NCBI RefSeq assembly: GCF_014697475.1
Contig: NZ_JACJRV010000018.1
Location: forward strand, 1 to 64,000
Direction of reading: 5' to 3'
Source of the DNA: Nostoc sp. FACHB-152
Lineage (GTDB): Bacteria > Cyanobacteriota > Cyanobacteriia > Cyanobacteriales > Nostocaceae
Length of the DNA stretch: 64,000 nt
Below the pieces are notes generated by a model. That model saw only the letters and a program-made list of their open reading frames with translations, did not search any database and was not told the DNA's origin. Below, one piece after another: positions 34,611 to 43,913 of this stretch; the first letter of the stretch is position 1; the number at the start of each line of letters is the position of its first letter. The translations under genes and the position numbers were made by a program.

Positions 34611-34772
34611 CTATATGCTTCGTCTTTCTTCTATTAATTGCGTTTTTTCCTGCAAAGCCTTCTGCAAGATTTTAATAATTTGAGCTTCAACTGAGCTATT
34701 TTCTGCTTTAGCTAACTCTTGCAGTTGTGCGTATAACTCATCGGGTATATTCAGCGCATGAAGGGTAGCCAT
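34611..34772 (-). CDS. Ribbon-helix-helix antitoxin (VapB-like)
   Basis: A 53-residue protein, MATLHALNIPDELYAQLQEL continuing AKAENSSVEAQIIKILQKAL. The N-terminal beta strand and two helices fit the ribbon-helix-helix DNA-binding fold of CopG/VapB-type antitoxins. A strong ribosome site GGGAGG precedes ATG 34772 by seven bases. The cognate toxin gene immediately downstream is only a remnant, so this is an orphan antitoxin that could still bind DNA or cross-neutralise a toxin elsewhere. It is downstream of the HNH-helicase unit and on the same strand. Confidence 0.75.
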   Translation of the reverse strand: MATLHALNIPDELYAQLQELAKAENSSVEAQIIKILQKALQEKTQLIEERRSI

Positions 34773-34873
34773 TACTTGACCTCCCACAATAATTTATTGG
34801 TAATAGTACCACGATGGGAGTTGGGGAGGGGTGAGGGAGCGATTTCTTACAAATCAATGAGCAATCAAAAATT

Positions 34874-35644
34874 TTATAAACAGTCTCGATTAAGAGATTG
34901 CCCGATTAAACTATAGAGTTCTTCTAATTGTTCTGAGTCCAAAGCTTTAATTAGTTGTTCTGCTGCTTTTTTAGGGTTATGTCGAGGTATATTAAGCCAC
35001 AAACCTCCTTTAATAATAGGAGATGGTACTTTTTCTAACCATTCTTTAACTACTTTCCGTCCCTCCTCAGTGATTTGATAATATCCACGTTTTTTACCTG
35101 ATATTAGTTCAATCCATCCGAGTTCATGCCAACGTTTTCGCCAAATGTGTGCTTTACTGGATGCCAGGTGCAATACTTCCCTAATTTTTTCTACATTGAT
35201 TGGTTGATTATCTGGATATGCCTGAACTACTTGAGAAAATCTTTGTAAATACCCTTTTGGATTTCCGCCATACTGAAGTGGTAACGTTTTTATATCAAAA
35301 GTCTTTTCATTAGCTAATTCTAGTTCCCTAATAATTTTGTCAATATCTGATGGTTCACAACCAAATCCAAAAGGTGGCTGTGCTTTGCATAACTCTTCAT
35401 AGGAATTGAAAGGCTTTCCATGCTCATCAACCAACTGCTGATAACCATCATATTGCTTTATTAAATCCCGCCATGCTTTTAACTGTTGAGCATTAAACGC
35501 CGCATCATGTAAGACTGCCTGCATCTCTAAACGGACAGCAATTGCCCAAGGCCGTGAACCAGCTGGTGCTGTTAGATCACCAGCATTTCCTAAAGTTTCT
35601 ATGTGAGCTTTCAATCTGTTACTGGATAGTTCTTTTGTAGCCAT
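34874..35644 (-). CDS. Winged-helix partner of the HNH-helicase (unknown function)
   Basis: A 256-residue protein of unknown family. The N-terminal half contains a helical segment LTAPAGSRPWAIAVRLEMQA and FNSYEELCKAQPPFGFG, a motif I associate with uncharacterised phage and accessory proteins. The C-terminal half is a winged helix (IREVLHLASSKAHIWRKRWHELGWIELISGKKRGYYQITEEGRKVV), so DNA binding is likely. ATG 35644 lies inside the 3' end of the HNH-helicase gene (34-base overlap in another frame), so the two are translated from one mRNA. A role as specificity or regulatory subunit of that enzyme is inference. Confidence 0.75.
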   Translation of the reverse strand: MATKELSSNRLKAHIETLGNAGDLTAPAGSRPWAIAVRLEMQAVLHDAAFNAQQLKAWRDLIKQYDGYQQLVDEHGKPFNSYEELCKAQPPFGFGCEPSDIDKIIRELELANEKTFDIKTLPLQYGGNPKGYLQRFSQVVQAYPDNQPINVEKIREVLHLASSKAHIWRKRWHELGWIELISGKKRGYYQITEEGRKVVKEWLEKVPSPIIKGGLWLNIPRHNPKKAAEQLIKALDSEQLEELYSLIGQSLNRDCL

Positions 35645-37656
35645 GCCCACACTTTCCCTAATTCTTCGATTTCCATTTTTTTACGAGACTTGCCAAAATA
35701 ACTGACAATTTCTCCATTTATAGATTTAAATTCTTTTCCATTTTTAATTGCATATTTACGAACATGGGTCTCAATTTTGTCTCGAATAATCTCTAATTCT
35801 TCACTTGGAGTTAACACTTCCATTGAGGGTTTTTCTAAAGGGTCAAGCTCTGTGTTAACTAATTTTGAGTTATATATTTCTATAAAACGTTTCAAATTAA
35901 TGGTGCTACTGCTAATTCCTAATATCTGTGCAGTTGATTGAATTATTTCTGTTTCTAGATAGTCAACAGATTCCCCAGTACTTAAGTCGGATGCTCTTGA
36001 GCGTGTCAAACTGGAAGTTAGAGGAATAATAGAATTATTTCTTTGTATATTGTGATTTTCTTCATTGCTGCTATTACCAACATCAGATATTTTTCTTTTA
36101 TTATGCTCTTTTTCTTGGACAACAACCTCTTGCTCTGTAATAATTTTTTCCACACACTGACGAGCTAACTGATCATCAGGAATAAAAATTAATCCTAAAT
36201 TTTTTAAATGTCCTGCTTTCCTATCGACTCTTGCCGCTCTTGCCCATGATTGCTCTAGCCAAGGTACGCTTCTTATATGAGTTAAGCAAGCAATATGTGT
36301 AATTGCTGGAACATCAAGACCTTCGTAAGCCATTGCCACTGTTACTAAAACATCAACTGCTTTTACATCTCTTGGTTGGTAGTCTTTCTTAAATTTTTTA
36401 ATTGCAGATTGTGCTTCTTTGGATTCATCACTTGTTGCTTTAACAGCCGTGTTAATCCCTAGCTCTTTTAACCAATCTAGATACTGATTAGCTGTTGAAA
36501 TTGATGGTGCAAGTACAAGTAATTTGGAGCGAGTATTGTTTGTTTTATATTGTTGCCAATTATCAACACAGTTTTTTAATAACTGACGAGCGTATCCTGT
36601 TTTCAGTGCTGTTTGAAGTGCTATACCTGTATAATCTCCAGCTTCTGTAAAACTCGGTACTGAACATCTCTGTCCAGCTTGATCAATCCATTCAGCCTCT
36701 CCATCTCCCCACTCAAAATGAAGAGGGACAATAGCACGTTCTCTGAGAGCTTGACTTCGTGTATATTCAAGAACTACTGTATCCTCTGTGTTTGACAGAT
36801 TAGGAGTAAGACCACTAGAAGTTTGTTTGTAAGGCATAAATGCAATTTGCTGGCTATCTCCACGCACATGAGTTCCTGTTACGAGTATTAGCAAAACCGC
36901 TTCATCTACTAATGGTTGTAAATGTCTATGCCAAATTCCCCCTTCTTCAACATGATGAAACTCATCTAAAACGAGAATGTAGCGTTTGCGTCGAAATTCG
37001 TGAGCATGAAGGTCAGGGTTAGCTGCTATTGCTTGGTATGTAGCTACATAGCCTGACATTCCCTTACATGGGTTAGGTTCGTTATTATTAGCCATCACTC
37101 TGTGTTGATGAGCTAAGTGTTCTTTAAAAAAAGGATCATCAAAATTTTCTTCTCCCTGCCTTTGTAAATTTCGTCTTGGCACTATCCAACATATTGCATC
37201 AGCAATACTTCCATGAAAGCCTCCCTGCAAAGGTTGATTCGGAATTAGTTGCACGGCAGCAATTACTGGAATTAAGCTTTTACCACCTCCTGGTGTAACC
37301 AACATGAGAATTTTTTTAATAGGTCGCCCTGCCTTAATAAGTTTACAAATCTCTAAAAACTCGGCTTGGTGCTTTCTTAGAGTTAGCGGCTGATGGGAAG
37401 GTTGTGAAAATAAGTCGAGTTGCTTGGCAGTTGTCATTTTTCTATTCTCTTGTGCGGTTTTTGTGTAATGGCACTGAGGGCATAATGCCTGCATTTCATG
37501 AACATTAGTTCGGTGAGTTTCTATCCACCGAACAATATGATCTGCATGCCAATCAGAAGGCATATCGCACCCGCACAGTTGACACTTTCCATCAGCCGCA
37601 TACCAGAGGCTGGCGCGTAGTCGTTTCGACCGGAGGAAACGACTCTCTTTTACCAT
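35611..37656 (-). CDS. HNH endonuclease fused to SF2 DExH helicase
   Basis: A 681-residue fusion. Residues 25-62 form an HNH nuclease: CQLCGC, WHADH with catalytic-type His/Asp, and CPQCH as the second zinc pair. From about residue 90 a superfamily 2 helicase follows: Q-like LRKHQAEFL, Walker A TPGGGKS (121-127), DEFHH (231-235), VTGT (259-262), and motif V/VI as AYEGLDVPAITHI and QSWARAARVD (469-478). The last ~200 residues are Lys/Glu/Ser-rich and unassigned. It is probably a DNA-translocating nuclease resembling type I/III restriction motors. GGAGG precedes ATG 37656 by ten bases. It sits next to tRNA-Ser, a typical island site; a defence role is inferred. Confidence 0.85.
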   Translation of the reverse strand: MVKESRFLRSKRLRASLWYAADGKCQLCGCDMPSDWHADHIVRWIETHRTNVHEMQALCPQCHYTKTAQENRKMTTAKQLDLFSQPSHQPLTLRKHQAEFLEICKLIKAGRPIKKILMLVTPGGGKSLIPVIAAVQLIPNQPLQGGFHGSIADAICWIVPRRNLQRQGEENFDDPFFKEHLAHQHRVMANNNEPNPCKGMSGYVATYQAIAANPDLHAHEFRRKRYILVLDEFHHVEEGGIWHRHLQPLVDEAVLLILVTGTHVRGDSQQIAFMPYKQTSSGLTPNLSNTEDTVVLEYTRSQALRERAIVPLHFEWGDGEAEWIDQAGQRCSVPSFTEAGDYTGIALQTALKTGYARQLLKNCVDNWQQYKTNNTRSKLLVLAPSISTANQYLDWLKELGINTAVKATSDESKEAQSAIKKFKKDYQPRDVKAVDVLVTVAMAYEGLDVPAITHIACLTHIRSVPWLEQSWARAARVDRKAGHLKNLGLIFIPDDQLARQCVEKIITEQEVVVQEKEHNKRKISDVGNSSNEENHNIQRNNSIIPLTSSLTRSRASDLSTGESVDYLETEIIQSTAQILGISSSTINLKRFIEIYNSKLVNTELDPLEKPSMEVLTPSEELEIIRDKIETHVRKYAIKNGKEFKSINGEIVSYFGKSRKKMEIEELGKVWAWLQKNYPVTD

Positions 37657-37871
37657 CTAAAAAATTCCTCCAGTATTTAACTCACATACACTATAATAGT
37701 ACAAGCGTTCTGTTAACGATTCTATTTTGGGACAGTTAGTTCTGGAAAGACCAATTAGGGGACGATTGCCAACTAGCTGTTAATTTAGCAGAAATTGCTC
37801 AGTATGATTACTGTGCAATAAACATTTCATGTTTTACGCAACAATAGATAAGCTAGCTTTAATTCTTCAAC

Positions 37872-37955
37872 GGAGAGGGGGAGATTCGAACTCCCGGAGG
37901 TTTTAGCCTCATCCGATTTCAAGTCGGACGCAATCGACCACTCTGCCACCTCTCC
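37872..37955 (-). tRNA. trnS: tRNA-Ser(UGA)
   Basis: Read on the minus strand, the 84-base sequence starts GGAGAGG and ends CCTCTCC (7-bp acceptor stem), has a CTTGAAA anticodon loop with anticodon TGA, the GGTTCGAATC-like T arm (GTTCGAATC), and the extended variable arm of class II serine tRNAs. CCA is not encoded. The adjacent HNH-helicase island lies downstream of it. Confidence 0.95.
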
Positions 37956-38032
37956 AAATTAACTGTCGAGCTATTGTTACCCTACTTTTTTGGGTGAGCA
38001 ATAAAGCTGACAGATAATACTATATCTTACAT

Positions 38033-38962
38033 CTACGCTGGTTGCACTACTGAAGTCGATCGCTTGTAGAAAATTTCTTCAGAAGCAACCCGAAAATCAT
38101 TCCCTACCCAAATTAAGGAAGCTTGTGTGACCTCACCCGCCTCTAGGCAAACAATTGAGAAATTACGCAGCTTTTCGCCTTCGTTCTCTACAATTCTTGG
38201 TACGCTGGCGGCATTTAAGTAAATTGTCCCCTCTGGGCTTCTAAAGATGGGTTTTCGGGTTTCTTTCTTGGTGTGCCGCAGTGTGTGGTGCATATGCCCA
38301 AATGTCACCAAAGCAATATTTTTACCAGTCGTAATCGCTTGCGAAATCGCTTCGGCAAAATCTGGGTCGCCAAAGTCGCCGCCGATGGGATGCCAGTCTT
38401 TACCGCAGGGGTCTTCGGGGCGATCGCCTAATCCACTCGGCCCGTTATGACCGAGAAAGATTATTGTCTCACAGGCTGCCCTTTTCACTGATGCAAATAT
38501 TCTCTGGGCTGATTCTTCCAGATTTGTCACGCCATAACGGTCTTTGCAGATGTCAGCAAATCTCCATTCATGACCACCCCAACTAAAAGGACGACCACCA
38601 ACTACAGTTAAATTCCACTCTGGAAAATCGAGTTTACTGTAACCGACATGGGCTGTACCCAATAAATCAAGTTGTTCTTGCACCCAGTCTTCTTTATTGC
38701 GATCGTAGGGACACTTTTTCCGCCCCCATTCTGTTGCTGTGTACCAAGCATCGTGGTTGCCCATGACTGCTGCTTTGGGAATTTCCACCGAAGCGATCGC
38801 TCTCACCACTTCCACGGATTCATTGCCGAAATCTCCTACAAACAGCACTAAGTCAACGCCTAAATGCTTGAGTGCGATGCCATCTTCCGCTTCCCATTGG
38901 TCGTGAACATCGCCCACTACAGCAATTTTGAGATTTTTTGATTGATTTTTCTGACTGGTCAT
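38033..38962 (-). CDS. Metallophosphoesterase, TIGR04168 family
   Basis: A 309-residue calcineurin-like phosphoesterase: KIAVVGDVHDQW (metal ligands D and H), LFVGDFGNES, GNHDAW with the catalytic His, FLGHNGPSG and TFGHMHHTLRH complete the five-block metal site. Cyanobacteria and plants share this subgroup (TIGR04168), whose substrate is unknown to me. I start it at ATG 38962, preceded by AGGAAAG; the upstream frame adds ten residues without a ribosome site. It lies between tRNA-Ser and a divergent nadA gene. Confidence 0.88.
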   Translation of the reverse strand: MTSQKNQSKNLKIAVVGDVHDQWEAEDGIALKHLGVDLVLFVGDFGNESVEVVRAIASVEIPKAAVMGNHDAWYTATEWGRKKCPYDRNKEDWVQEQLDLLGTAHVGYSKLDFPEWNLTVVGGRPFSWGGHEWRFADICKDRYGVTNLEESAQRIFASVKRAACETIIFLGHNGPSGLGDRPEDPCGKDWHPIGGDFGDPDFAEAISQAITTGKNIALVTFGHMHHTLRHTKKETRKPIFRSPEGTIYLNAASVPRIVENEGEKLRNFSIVCLEAGEVTQASLIWVGNDFRVASEEIFYKRSTSVVQPA

Positions 38963-39048
38963 GCCGCTTTCCTTGCCGTATATCTCCAGCATAGAAGAGG
39001 GAGTGGGGAATGGGGAGTAGGGAATAGGGGAGTAGAGGAAAATAACTT

Positions 39049-39083
39049 TTGACTATGGAATATTGACTCATGACAAATGACCA
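39049..39083. repeat. Heptamer array, TTGACTA type
   Basis: TTGACTA TGGAATA TTGACTC ATGACAA ATGACCA, five degenerate heptamers between the metallophosphoesterase and nadA. Confidence 0.65.
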
Positions 39084-39157
39084 CTTCTATTTTTGGTAAA
39101 AACTACTATAATTGATGCACTGGACAAAACATTTGCAACCCAAAGCAACCTCTAACT

Positions 39158-40132
39158 GTGTTTACAACTGCATTTGCACAAACAAACAAAACCCAACCGG
39201 GTGGGCTACCACTAGATTTATTTGCTGCTATTGAGAATCTCAAAAAAGAACTCAACGCGGTCGTCTTAGCGCATTATTATCAAGAGCCAGATATTCAAGA
39301 TATTGCAGACTTTATTGGTGATTCATTACAACTAGCTAGAGCAGCAGCGCAGACTAATGCAGATGTAATTGTCTTTGCTGGTGTTCATTTTATGGCAGAG
39401 ACAGCCAAGATACTCAACCCTGATAAGTTGGTGCTTTTACCGGATTTAGATGCTGGTTGTTCTTTAGCAGATAGCTGTCCACCAAAAGAATTTGCCGCTT
39501 TTAAGGCTGCCCATCCTAATCATTTGGTGGTGTCATATATTAATTGCTCTGCCGAAATTAAGGCGATGAGTGATATTATCTGCACCAGTTCCAATGCGGT
39601 GAAGATTGTACAGCAAATACCAAAAGACCAGCCGATTATTTTTGCTCCAGACCGTAACTTAGGGCGTTATGTGATGGAACAAACTGGGCGAGATATGGTG
39701 CTATGGCAAGGTAGTTGCGTTGTGCATGAAACTTTTTCGGAAAAGAAAATTGTACAGTTAAAAGTAGCACATCCAAAAGCGGAAGCGATCGCTCATCCAG
39801 AATGTGAAAGCAGCGTATTACGCCACGCCAGTTATATTGGTTCGACAGCAGCTTTGCTCAAATATTGCCAAACCAGTCCTAGCCAGGAATTTATTGTCGC
39901 CACGGAGCCAGGTATTATTCACCAAATGCAAAAACTCGCTCCTGAAAAACACTTTATACCTGCGCCACCGACAAATAATTGTAATTGTAATGAGTGTCCG
40001 TTTATGCGGTTAAATACACTAGAAAAACTATATTTGGCGATGAAAAACCGCGCGCCTGAAATTACGATGTCTGAAGATACTCGCGTCGCCGCTTTGCGAC
40101 CAATGCAACGGATGTTAGAGATGAGTGCTTAG
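39158..40132 (+). CDS. nadA: Quinolinate synthase NadA
   Basis: NadA condenses iminoaspartate with dihydroxyacetone phosphate to quinolinate in NAD synthesis, using a [4Fe-4S] cluster. The 324-residue protein has [27 protein letters not shown] at the N-terminus, [27 protein letters not shown] and, near the C-terminus, the cluster-ligand region [17 protein letters not shown]. Length is typical. The start is GTG 39158, which gives the family-like MFTTAFAQ start. It is monocistronic with a HIP1-centred palindrome after it. Confidence 0.96.
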   Translation: MFTTAFAQTNKTQPGGLPLDLFAAIENLKKELNAVVLAHYYQEPDIQDIADFIGDSLQLARAAAQTNADVIVFAGVHFMAETAKILNPDKLVLLPDLDAGCSLADSCPPKEFAAFKAAHPNHLVVSYINCSAEIKAMSDIICTSSNAVKIVQQIPKDQPIIFAPDRNLGRYVMEQTGRDMVLWQGSCVVHETFSEKKIVQLKVAHPKAEAIAHPECESSVLRHASYIGSTAALLKYCQTSPSQEFIVATEPGIIHQMQKLAPEKHFIPAPPTNNCNCNECPFMRLNTLEKLYLAMKNRAPEITMSEDTRVAALRPMQRMLEMSA

Positions 40133-40142
40133 TTTCATAATA

Positions 40143-40170
40143 CTGAAGAGAGGCGATCGCCTCTCTTCAG
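40143..40170. terminator. Perfect palindrome centred on HIP1, after nadA
   Basis: CTGAAGAGAGGCGA is followed by its exact reverse complement TCGCCTCTCTTCAG, 28 bases, with the GCGATCGC octamer at the centre. Located 11 bases after the nadA stop. It could fold as a terminator stem though no U-tract follows. Confidence 0.5.
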
Positions 40171-40270
40171 ATTAATAATAAATTCATTATTTTAAACTTC
40201 TGTGTGCTTAAACCAAACTAAAAATTGTGCTTGCTTCTGTCCTTTGCCGTTGTCAATGAAACGCAGATAA

Positions 40271-41191
40271 TTAAGATTTAGGTTTACTTTTTTCTGCCTC
40301 TTTCTGCGCGGTTTCACTATACTCTCTGTATAACTTAGTCCGTATTTGCGCTTCTTTATATCGGACATGAGTAGTTGGCACTACACCCATTAAATCAGAT
40401 GCTCGCTGCCACTTAGCTGCCAAATCTAACCACTGAATTGAGGTTGTAGCTGTTTTACCATCTATAGTTGCTTGGTTGGCAATTCTCACAGCAGACCCAA
40501 AAGGATCATCTTGTTCAGCAGTGCTAACAAAATTATTTTTAGTGGTACTACCTGCTGACTTAGTTGCTTTAGCATTTGCCGTAGTAACAGGCTTTGAATT
40601 GTCTACTTGGATGAAAATTTTCAGTTTATCTCCTAACTGAGAATATACAACCCAACCTAACAACAACAATAAGCCCAAACTTATGGCTGCTGGCATTTTA
40701 GATTTAGGTACATATTTACGCTTATTCTGGTTAGCTAAAACTGAAGTACGAGAAGATTTACCTTTGCGTACACTAGATTGTGCCAGTTCATGTTTAGCTT
40801 CTGCCAAGTCCTCAATTATTTGCTTGAAAGTATGTGGTTTTGTTAAGGTAATTTCCTGTGACCACAGTACTTGATTTTCGCCGTTATAAATATCCTTTAA
40901 CCAAAGTAACTGTGCTTCTCGAACGATTCGACTATTAATATTAACTCGGCGAATGTTGCGGGGTGCGATAGATTCCAGAATTTGCTGGATTTGTTCTACT
41001 AGGCTTGATTGCTCAAGTTGCTCTATTTTAGATGCCTCACAGAGCAGTTGTAACACTCCATCAGCAAAAATAGCTCTGGTTCTCACACCAGACTCGGCTA
41101 GCTTTTCATTTAATAATTGAATAATCGCTGCAACGCTACCTTGGTGAGCTTGCCAAGCAATATCGTTTATCCGATCTACCATTTCTAGCAT
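40271..41191 (-). CDS. Membrane protein of unknown function
   Basis: A 306-residue protein with a soluble N-terminal domain of about 150 residues (MVDRINDIAWQAHQGSVAAI; the segment ESGVRTRAIFADGVLQLLCE looks like a repeated alpha/beta unit), one membrane span (about 167-185, AAISLGLLLLLGWVVYSQL) and an extracytoplasmic C-terminal part. I recall similar cyanobacterial proteins but no function. No partner genes are evident. The start could be residue 1 or 4. Confidence 0.7.
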   Translation of the reverse strand: MLEMVDRINDIAWQAHQGSVAAIIQLLNEKLAESGVRTRAIFADGVLQLLCEASKIEQLEQSSLVEQIQQILESIAPRNIRRVNINSRIVREAQLLWLKDIYNGENQVLWSQEITLTKPHTFKQIIEDLAEAKHELAQSSVRKGKSSRTSVLANQNKRKYVPKSKMPAAISLGLLLLLGWVVYSQLGDKLKIFIQVDNSKPVTTANAKATKSAGSTTKNNFVSTAEQDDPFGSAVRIANQATIDGKTATTSIQWLDLAAKWQRASDLMGVVPTTHVRYKEAQIRTKLYREYSETAQKEAEKSKPKS

Positions 41192-41444
41192 TTGAGTTTT
41201 CGTGATAGCTTTTTAACCCTGATTTATTACCGGACTTATATACTTAGGCTTCTGTTCGGTGGAACTTTAGCTTGTATTTGATTTTATGAGTAAATATATG
41301 AGTTGCCAAACAAAATCTTTAAAATTCAGCTTCTCTCTGCTTTGAGCAGAAATAAACCACTATTACCAGTTAGCGTTACTCATCAAGGTAACTGATTGAT
41401 CAAGCACCATAAACATTACTTTCGTAGTATAAAGTTCTGCACGT

Positions 41445-41672
41445 CTAAATAGTATCAGGATTAATACCGAGCATTTTCAACTTCTTTTTGAATTTTTCTA
41501 TGTGATACCGTTTTAATCTTGCTTTCTCCTCAGTTTTCTGCTTTGCTAGTCTTTCTTGTTGTCGATTCTCTGCGAATTCTTCAAGAGGCTTAAATTCCAA
41601 CCAACTACTGTATAGGTGCATTTCTAACTCAAGATAGTTAGAGGGTTCTGCCTGCGGGTGGGCGTATATCAA
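41445..41672 (-). CDS. Short hypothetical protein, possible gene relic
   Basis: A 75-residue Lys/Glu-rich frame ending KKLKMLGINPDTI. The ending LxxLGINPD and the charged helix before it are typical of the C-termini of Uma2-family (DUF820) proteins, so it may be the tail of a decayed Uma2 gene. The start would have to be TTG (41672) or the ATG at residue 18; neither has a good ribosome site. Doubtful as a functional gene. Confidence 0.35.
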   Translation of the reverse strand: MIYAHPQAEPSNYLELEMHLYSSWLEFKPLEEFAENRQQERLAKQKTEEKARLKRYHIEKFKKKLKMLGINPDTI

Positions 41673-41715
41673 TATAAGCCCAAATATGCTGGGAAATTAG
41701 GGATATGCCAATCAG

Positions 41716-42297
41716 ATGGACATTAATATGCAGACCGAAACAGAAGTGAGAACTGTAGCACCATCGCTTCAAGGAATTGGTAACACTATTCGCTTGACGG
41801 GCTGGGTTACTTTCTGGATACAACTAGGACTAGCTGTAGTTTCTGGTATAACAGTTTTATTTGCCTATACTGGGCGGAACTTTACCGACCAACCGAATGC
41901 AGGTTTGGGAATTGGTGTATTCTGGGCGATCGCTGGCATCATTGCTTTATTATTTAGCGTTTACTGGGATTTTCGTTATACTCGTCTCGGTAAACGTTTA
42001 GGTAATCCCAATCACGCTTTGCACCCTAGTAAGGCAGATACGATCGCAGCCCTGAGGTTAGGGTTAATTGTCAGTTTAGTCGGGATACTGTTAACTCTGT
42101 TGGGTACTGGCTCAACTTTAGGCGTTTTGGTAGCAAAATCGATTTCTCAACCACCTGGCGTAGCAATAACTGACCCCAACAAAATTATCCGCGCGTTAGA
42201 TGTGTTTGTCGCGGTAGCAAATATCAATGGAATTACGGCTCACTTTATAGGTACAGTTGCTTCTTTGTGGCTAATAGAAAGGGTGAATAAACACTAA
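41716..42297 (+). CDS. DUF3611 membrane protein
   Basis: A 193-residue protein with four membrane spans: about 32-55, 70-90, 112-138 and 165-185, the second followed by DFRYTRLGKRLGNPN. This is the DUF3611 family of cyanobacteria and chloroplasts, of unknown function and presumably located in the thylakoid or plasma membrane. Two start codons (41716 and 41728) are possible. It is convergent with the small acidic protein gene downstream, with a bidirectional terminator between them. Confidence 0.85.
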   Translation: MDINMQTETEVRTVAPSLQGIGNTIRLTGWVTFWIQLGLAVVSGITVLFAYTGRNFTDQPNAGLGIGVFWAIAGIIALLFSVYWDFRYTRLGKRLGNPNHALHPSKADTIAALRLGLIVSLVGILLTLLGTGSTLGVLVAKSISQPPGVAITDPNKIIRALDVFVAVANINGITAHFIGTVASLWLIERVNKH

Positions 42298-42751
42298 CAG
42301 GACTTATACCGTTTCACTTGAAGTTTGATACAGGGCGTAAGAGTGCAGGGAAAAGGGTTGTCAAGGAAATTAGAGTGGGCTGAATTTTTGTTTAAGTCCC
42401 GTTAATTAAGTTTTGCGAGGATATAGAAAGTTTTGCATAAAACTTGTGTTTTTTAAGCCGAGTGATCAGTAGAAGTGAAATTTCTTATTTACATAATAAT
42501 GGGTAATAAAAAGATTCCCTATTCCTTGAAGAAGAAATAGGGAATCTTTTACTGCCAATTTTAAAATTGAAAAATCAACAGTTGTTTCTATATACGAGAG
42601 AAATTCGTATCAATAAGGAAAAAAATCGCAACAATCAAAAAATTAATGTTTAGGATATTGGTAGCACAATAAGGAACAATTCTTGAATAGGCTTTGATAG
42701 CCAGAAAGCCATATCAAACAAATGTGCCACCAAAAAATTCTAAGAATCGTT
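42298..42751. other. Intergenic region between convergent genes
   Basis: About 450 bases holding the terminator hairpin at 42509-42550. No gene or further repeat is visible. Confidence 0.5.
42509..42550. terminator. Bidirectional intrinsic terminator
   Basis: AAAAGATTCCCTATT (42509-42523) and AATAGGGAATCTTTT (42536-42550) form a perfect 15-bp stem with a 12-base loop and A/T runs at the foot on both strands, positioned between the convergent DUF3611 and 42752-42988 genes. Confidence 0.8.
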
Positions 42752-42988
42752 TTAACGAGATTCTGTTCCTTGATTGGGCAGACCTGGTGTAGTTACTGTA
42801 CCGCCAGCTGCTTCTGGTTCTGCACCTTGACGAACATCAGTACCAGATTCTTGACCAGTCATGCGATATCTTTCGTCGATAGGTGTATCGCCTTCTTCTG
42901 TGGTTGGTACATTGGTTCTGGTTCCAGGGTTATCCTGAGCATCGTATTTAGTATCTTCTTGACGATTATCTTTAGGATCTGTTGACAT
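42752..42988 (-). CDS. Small disordered hydrophilic protein
   Basis: A 78-residue protein, MSTDPKDNRQEDTKYDAQDN onward, rich in Asp, Glu, Gly, Thr and Pro, with no hydrophobic core, so probably intrinsically disordered. A ribosome site AAGAAGG stands nine bases before ATG 42988, which supports a real gene. I do not recognise the family; such small proteins in cyanobacteria are often stress-induced, but that is not shown here. Confidence 0.65.
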   Translation of the reverse strand: MSTDPKDNRQEDTKYDAQDNPGTRTNVPTTEEGDTPIDERYRMTGQESGTDVRQGAEPEAAGGTVTTPGLPNQGTESR

Positions 42989-43186
42989 GAATTTGTACCT
43001 TCTTTAAGTTGTTTATACTTTTAGAATAGGTTTCAATGCCACGAAAGTTTTCTATCCTGAGATAGGAATTGTTTTTCTGATATAGTAATTGTTTTTCAAC
43101 TGACAGATTCAAATTGTCATCCTAAAGATAGAGCCAAATAAGTTTGGATTTGAGAATTTGGATTACTTCTATAGAAAATATTGTAA

Positions 43187-43864
43187 CTACACTAAACCTG
43201 ATCGCAATGCAACTACGGCGGCTTGAACGCGATCGTCTACTGCTAGTTTGTTCATAATTCCCCGAACATGAGTTTTCACAGTGTTGGGGCTGAGATAAAG
43301 CCTTTCGGCGATTTCTGGGTTACTCAAACCTTCTACCATCAGTTTTAAAACTTCTAATTCTCTTGCTGATAAGTTAGCGGCGTTTCCCTGATTTGCGGGA
43401 GGTTTGAGATTGTCAATTACACGCCGTGCTATTTGCGGATCTAAATAAGTTGCACCATCAACGGCAGCTGAGATCGCTTTTAATAGTCTTTCTACACTCG
43501 CACCTTTTATACAATAGGCATCTGCACCGCTTGATAGTGCAGCAATTACTTCTGTCTCGGTAGTGTGAGATGTCAACATGACTACGTGAGTTTCTGGTAA
43601 TGCGGCTTTGATTTGCTGGGTTGCAGCAATTCCATCTAGGCGGGGTAAGCCGATATCCATAACTACCAAATTTGGTTTTAATTTTAAGGCTGCTTGTACG
43701 CCTAAATAACCATCTTCTGCTTGTCCGACAATCTCTAACTGAGGATAAGCCATTAACGACTGTTCTAATCCCAGTTGCATCATCGGATCATCTTCGACAA
43801 TTAAGACGCGTAATGGGACAGTATCAGTCGGCAGATTTAAGAAATGGCTAGGATTGGTAGACAT
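43187..43864 (-). CDS. NarL/LuxR-family response regulator
   Basis: A 225-residue two-domain regulator. The receiver domain has LRVLIVEDDPMMQLGLEQSL, the phospho-Asp in VVMDIGLPRLDG, the Thr/Ser in VVMLTSHT and the Lys in YCIKGAS. The LuxR-type helix-turn-helix follows: LSARELEVLKLMVEGLSNPEIAERLYLSPNTVKTHVRGIMNKL. All key residues are present. I chose ATG 43864; the longer TTG start lies in heptamer-like repeats. No kinase is adjacent, and the regulated genes are unknown. It is followed by the upstream end of nothing; era lies upstream on the same strand. Confidence 0.92.
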   Translation of the reverse strand: MSTNPSHFLNLPTDTVPLRVLIVEDDPMMQLGLEQSLMAYPQLEIVGQAEDGYLGVQAALKLKPNLVVMDIGLPRLDGIAATQQIKAALPETHVVMLTSHTTETEVIAALSSGADAYCIKGASVERLLKAISAAVDGATYLDPQIARRVIDNLKPPANQGNAANLSARELEVLKLMVEGLSNPEIAERLYLSPNTVKTHVRGIMNKLAVDDRVQAAVVALRSGLV

Positions 43865-43913
43865 TTTTTTATGGTCAAGGGTCAAGGGTCAAGTGTCAAT
43901 AGTTCAACAGCTT

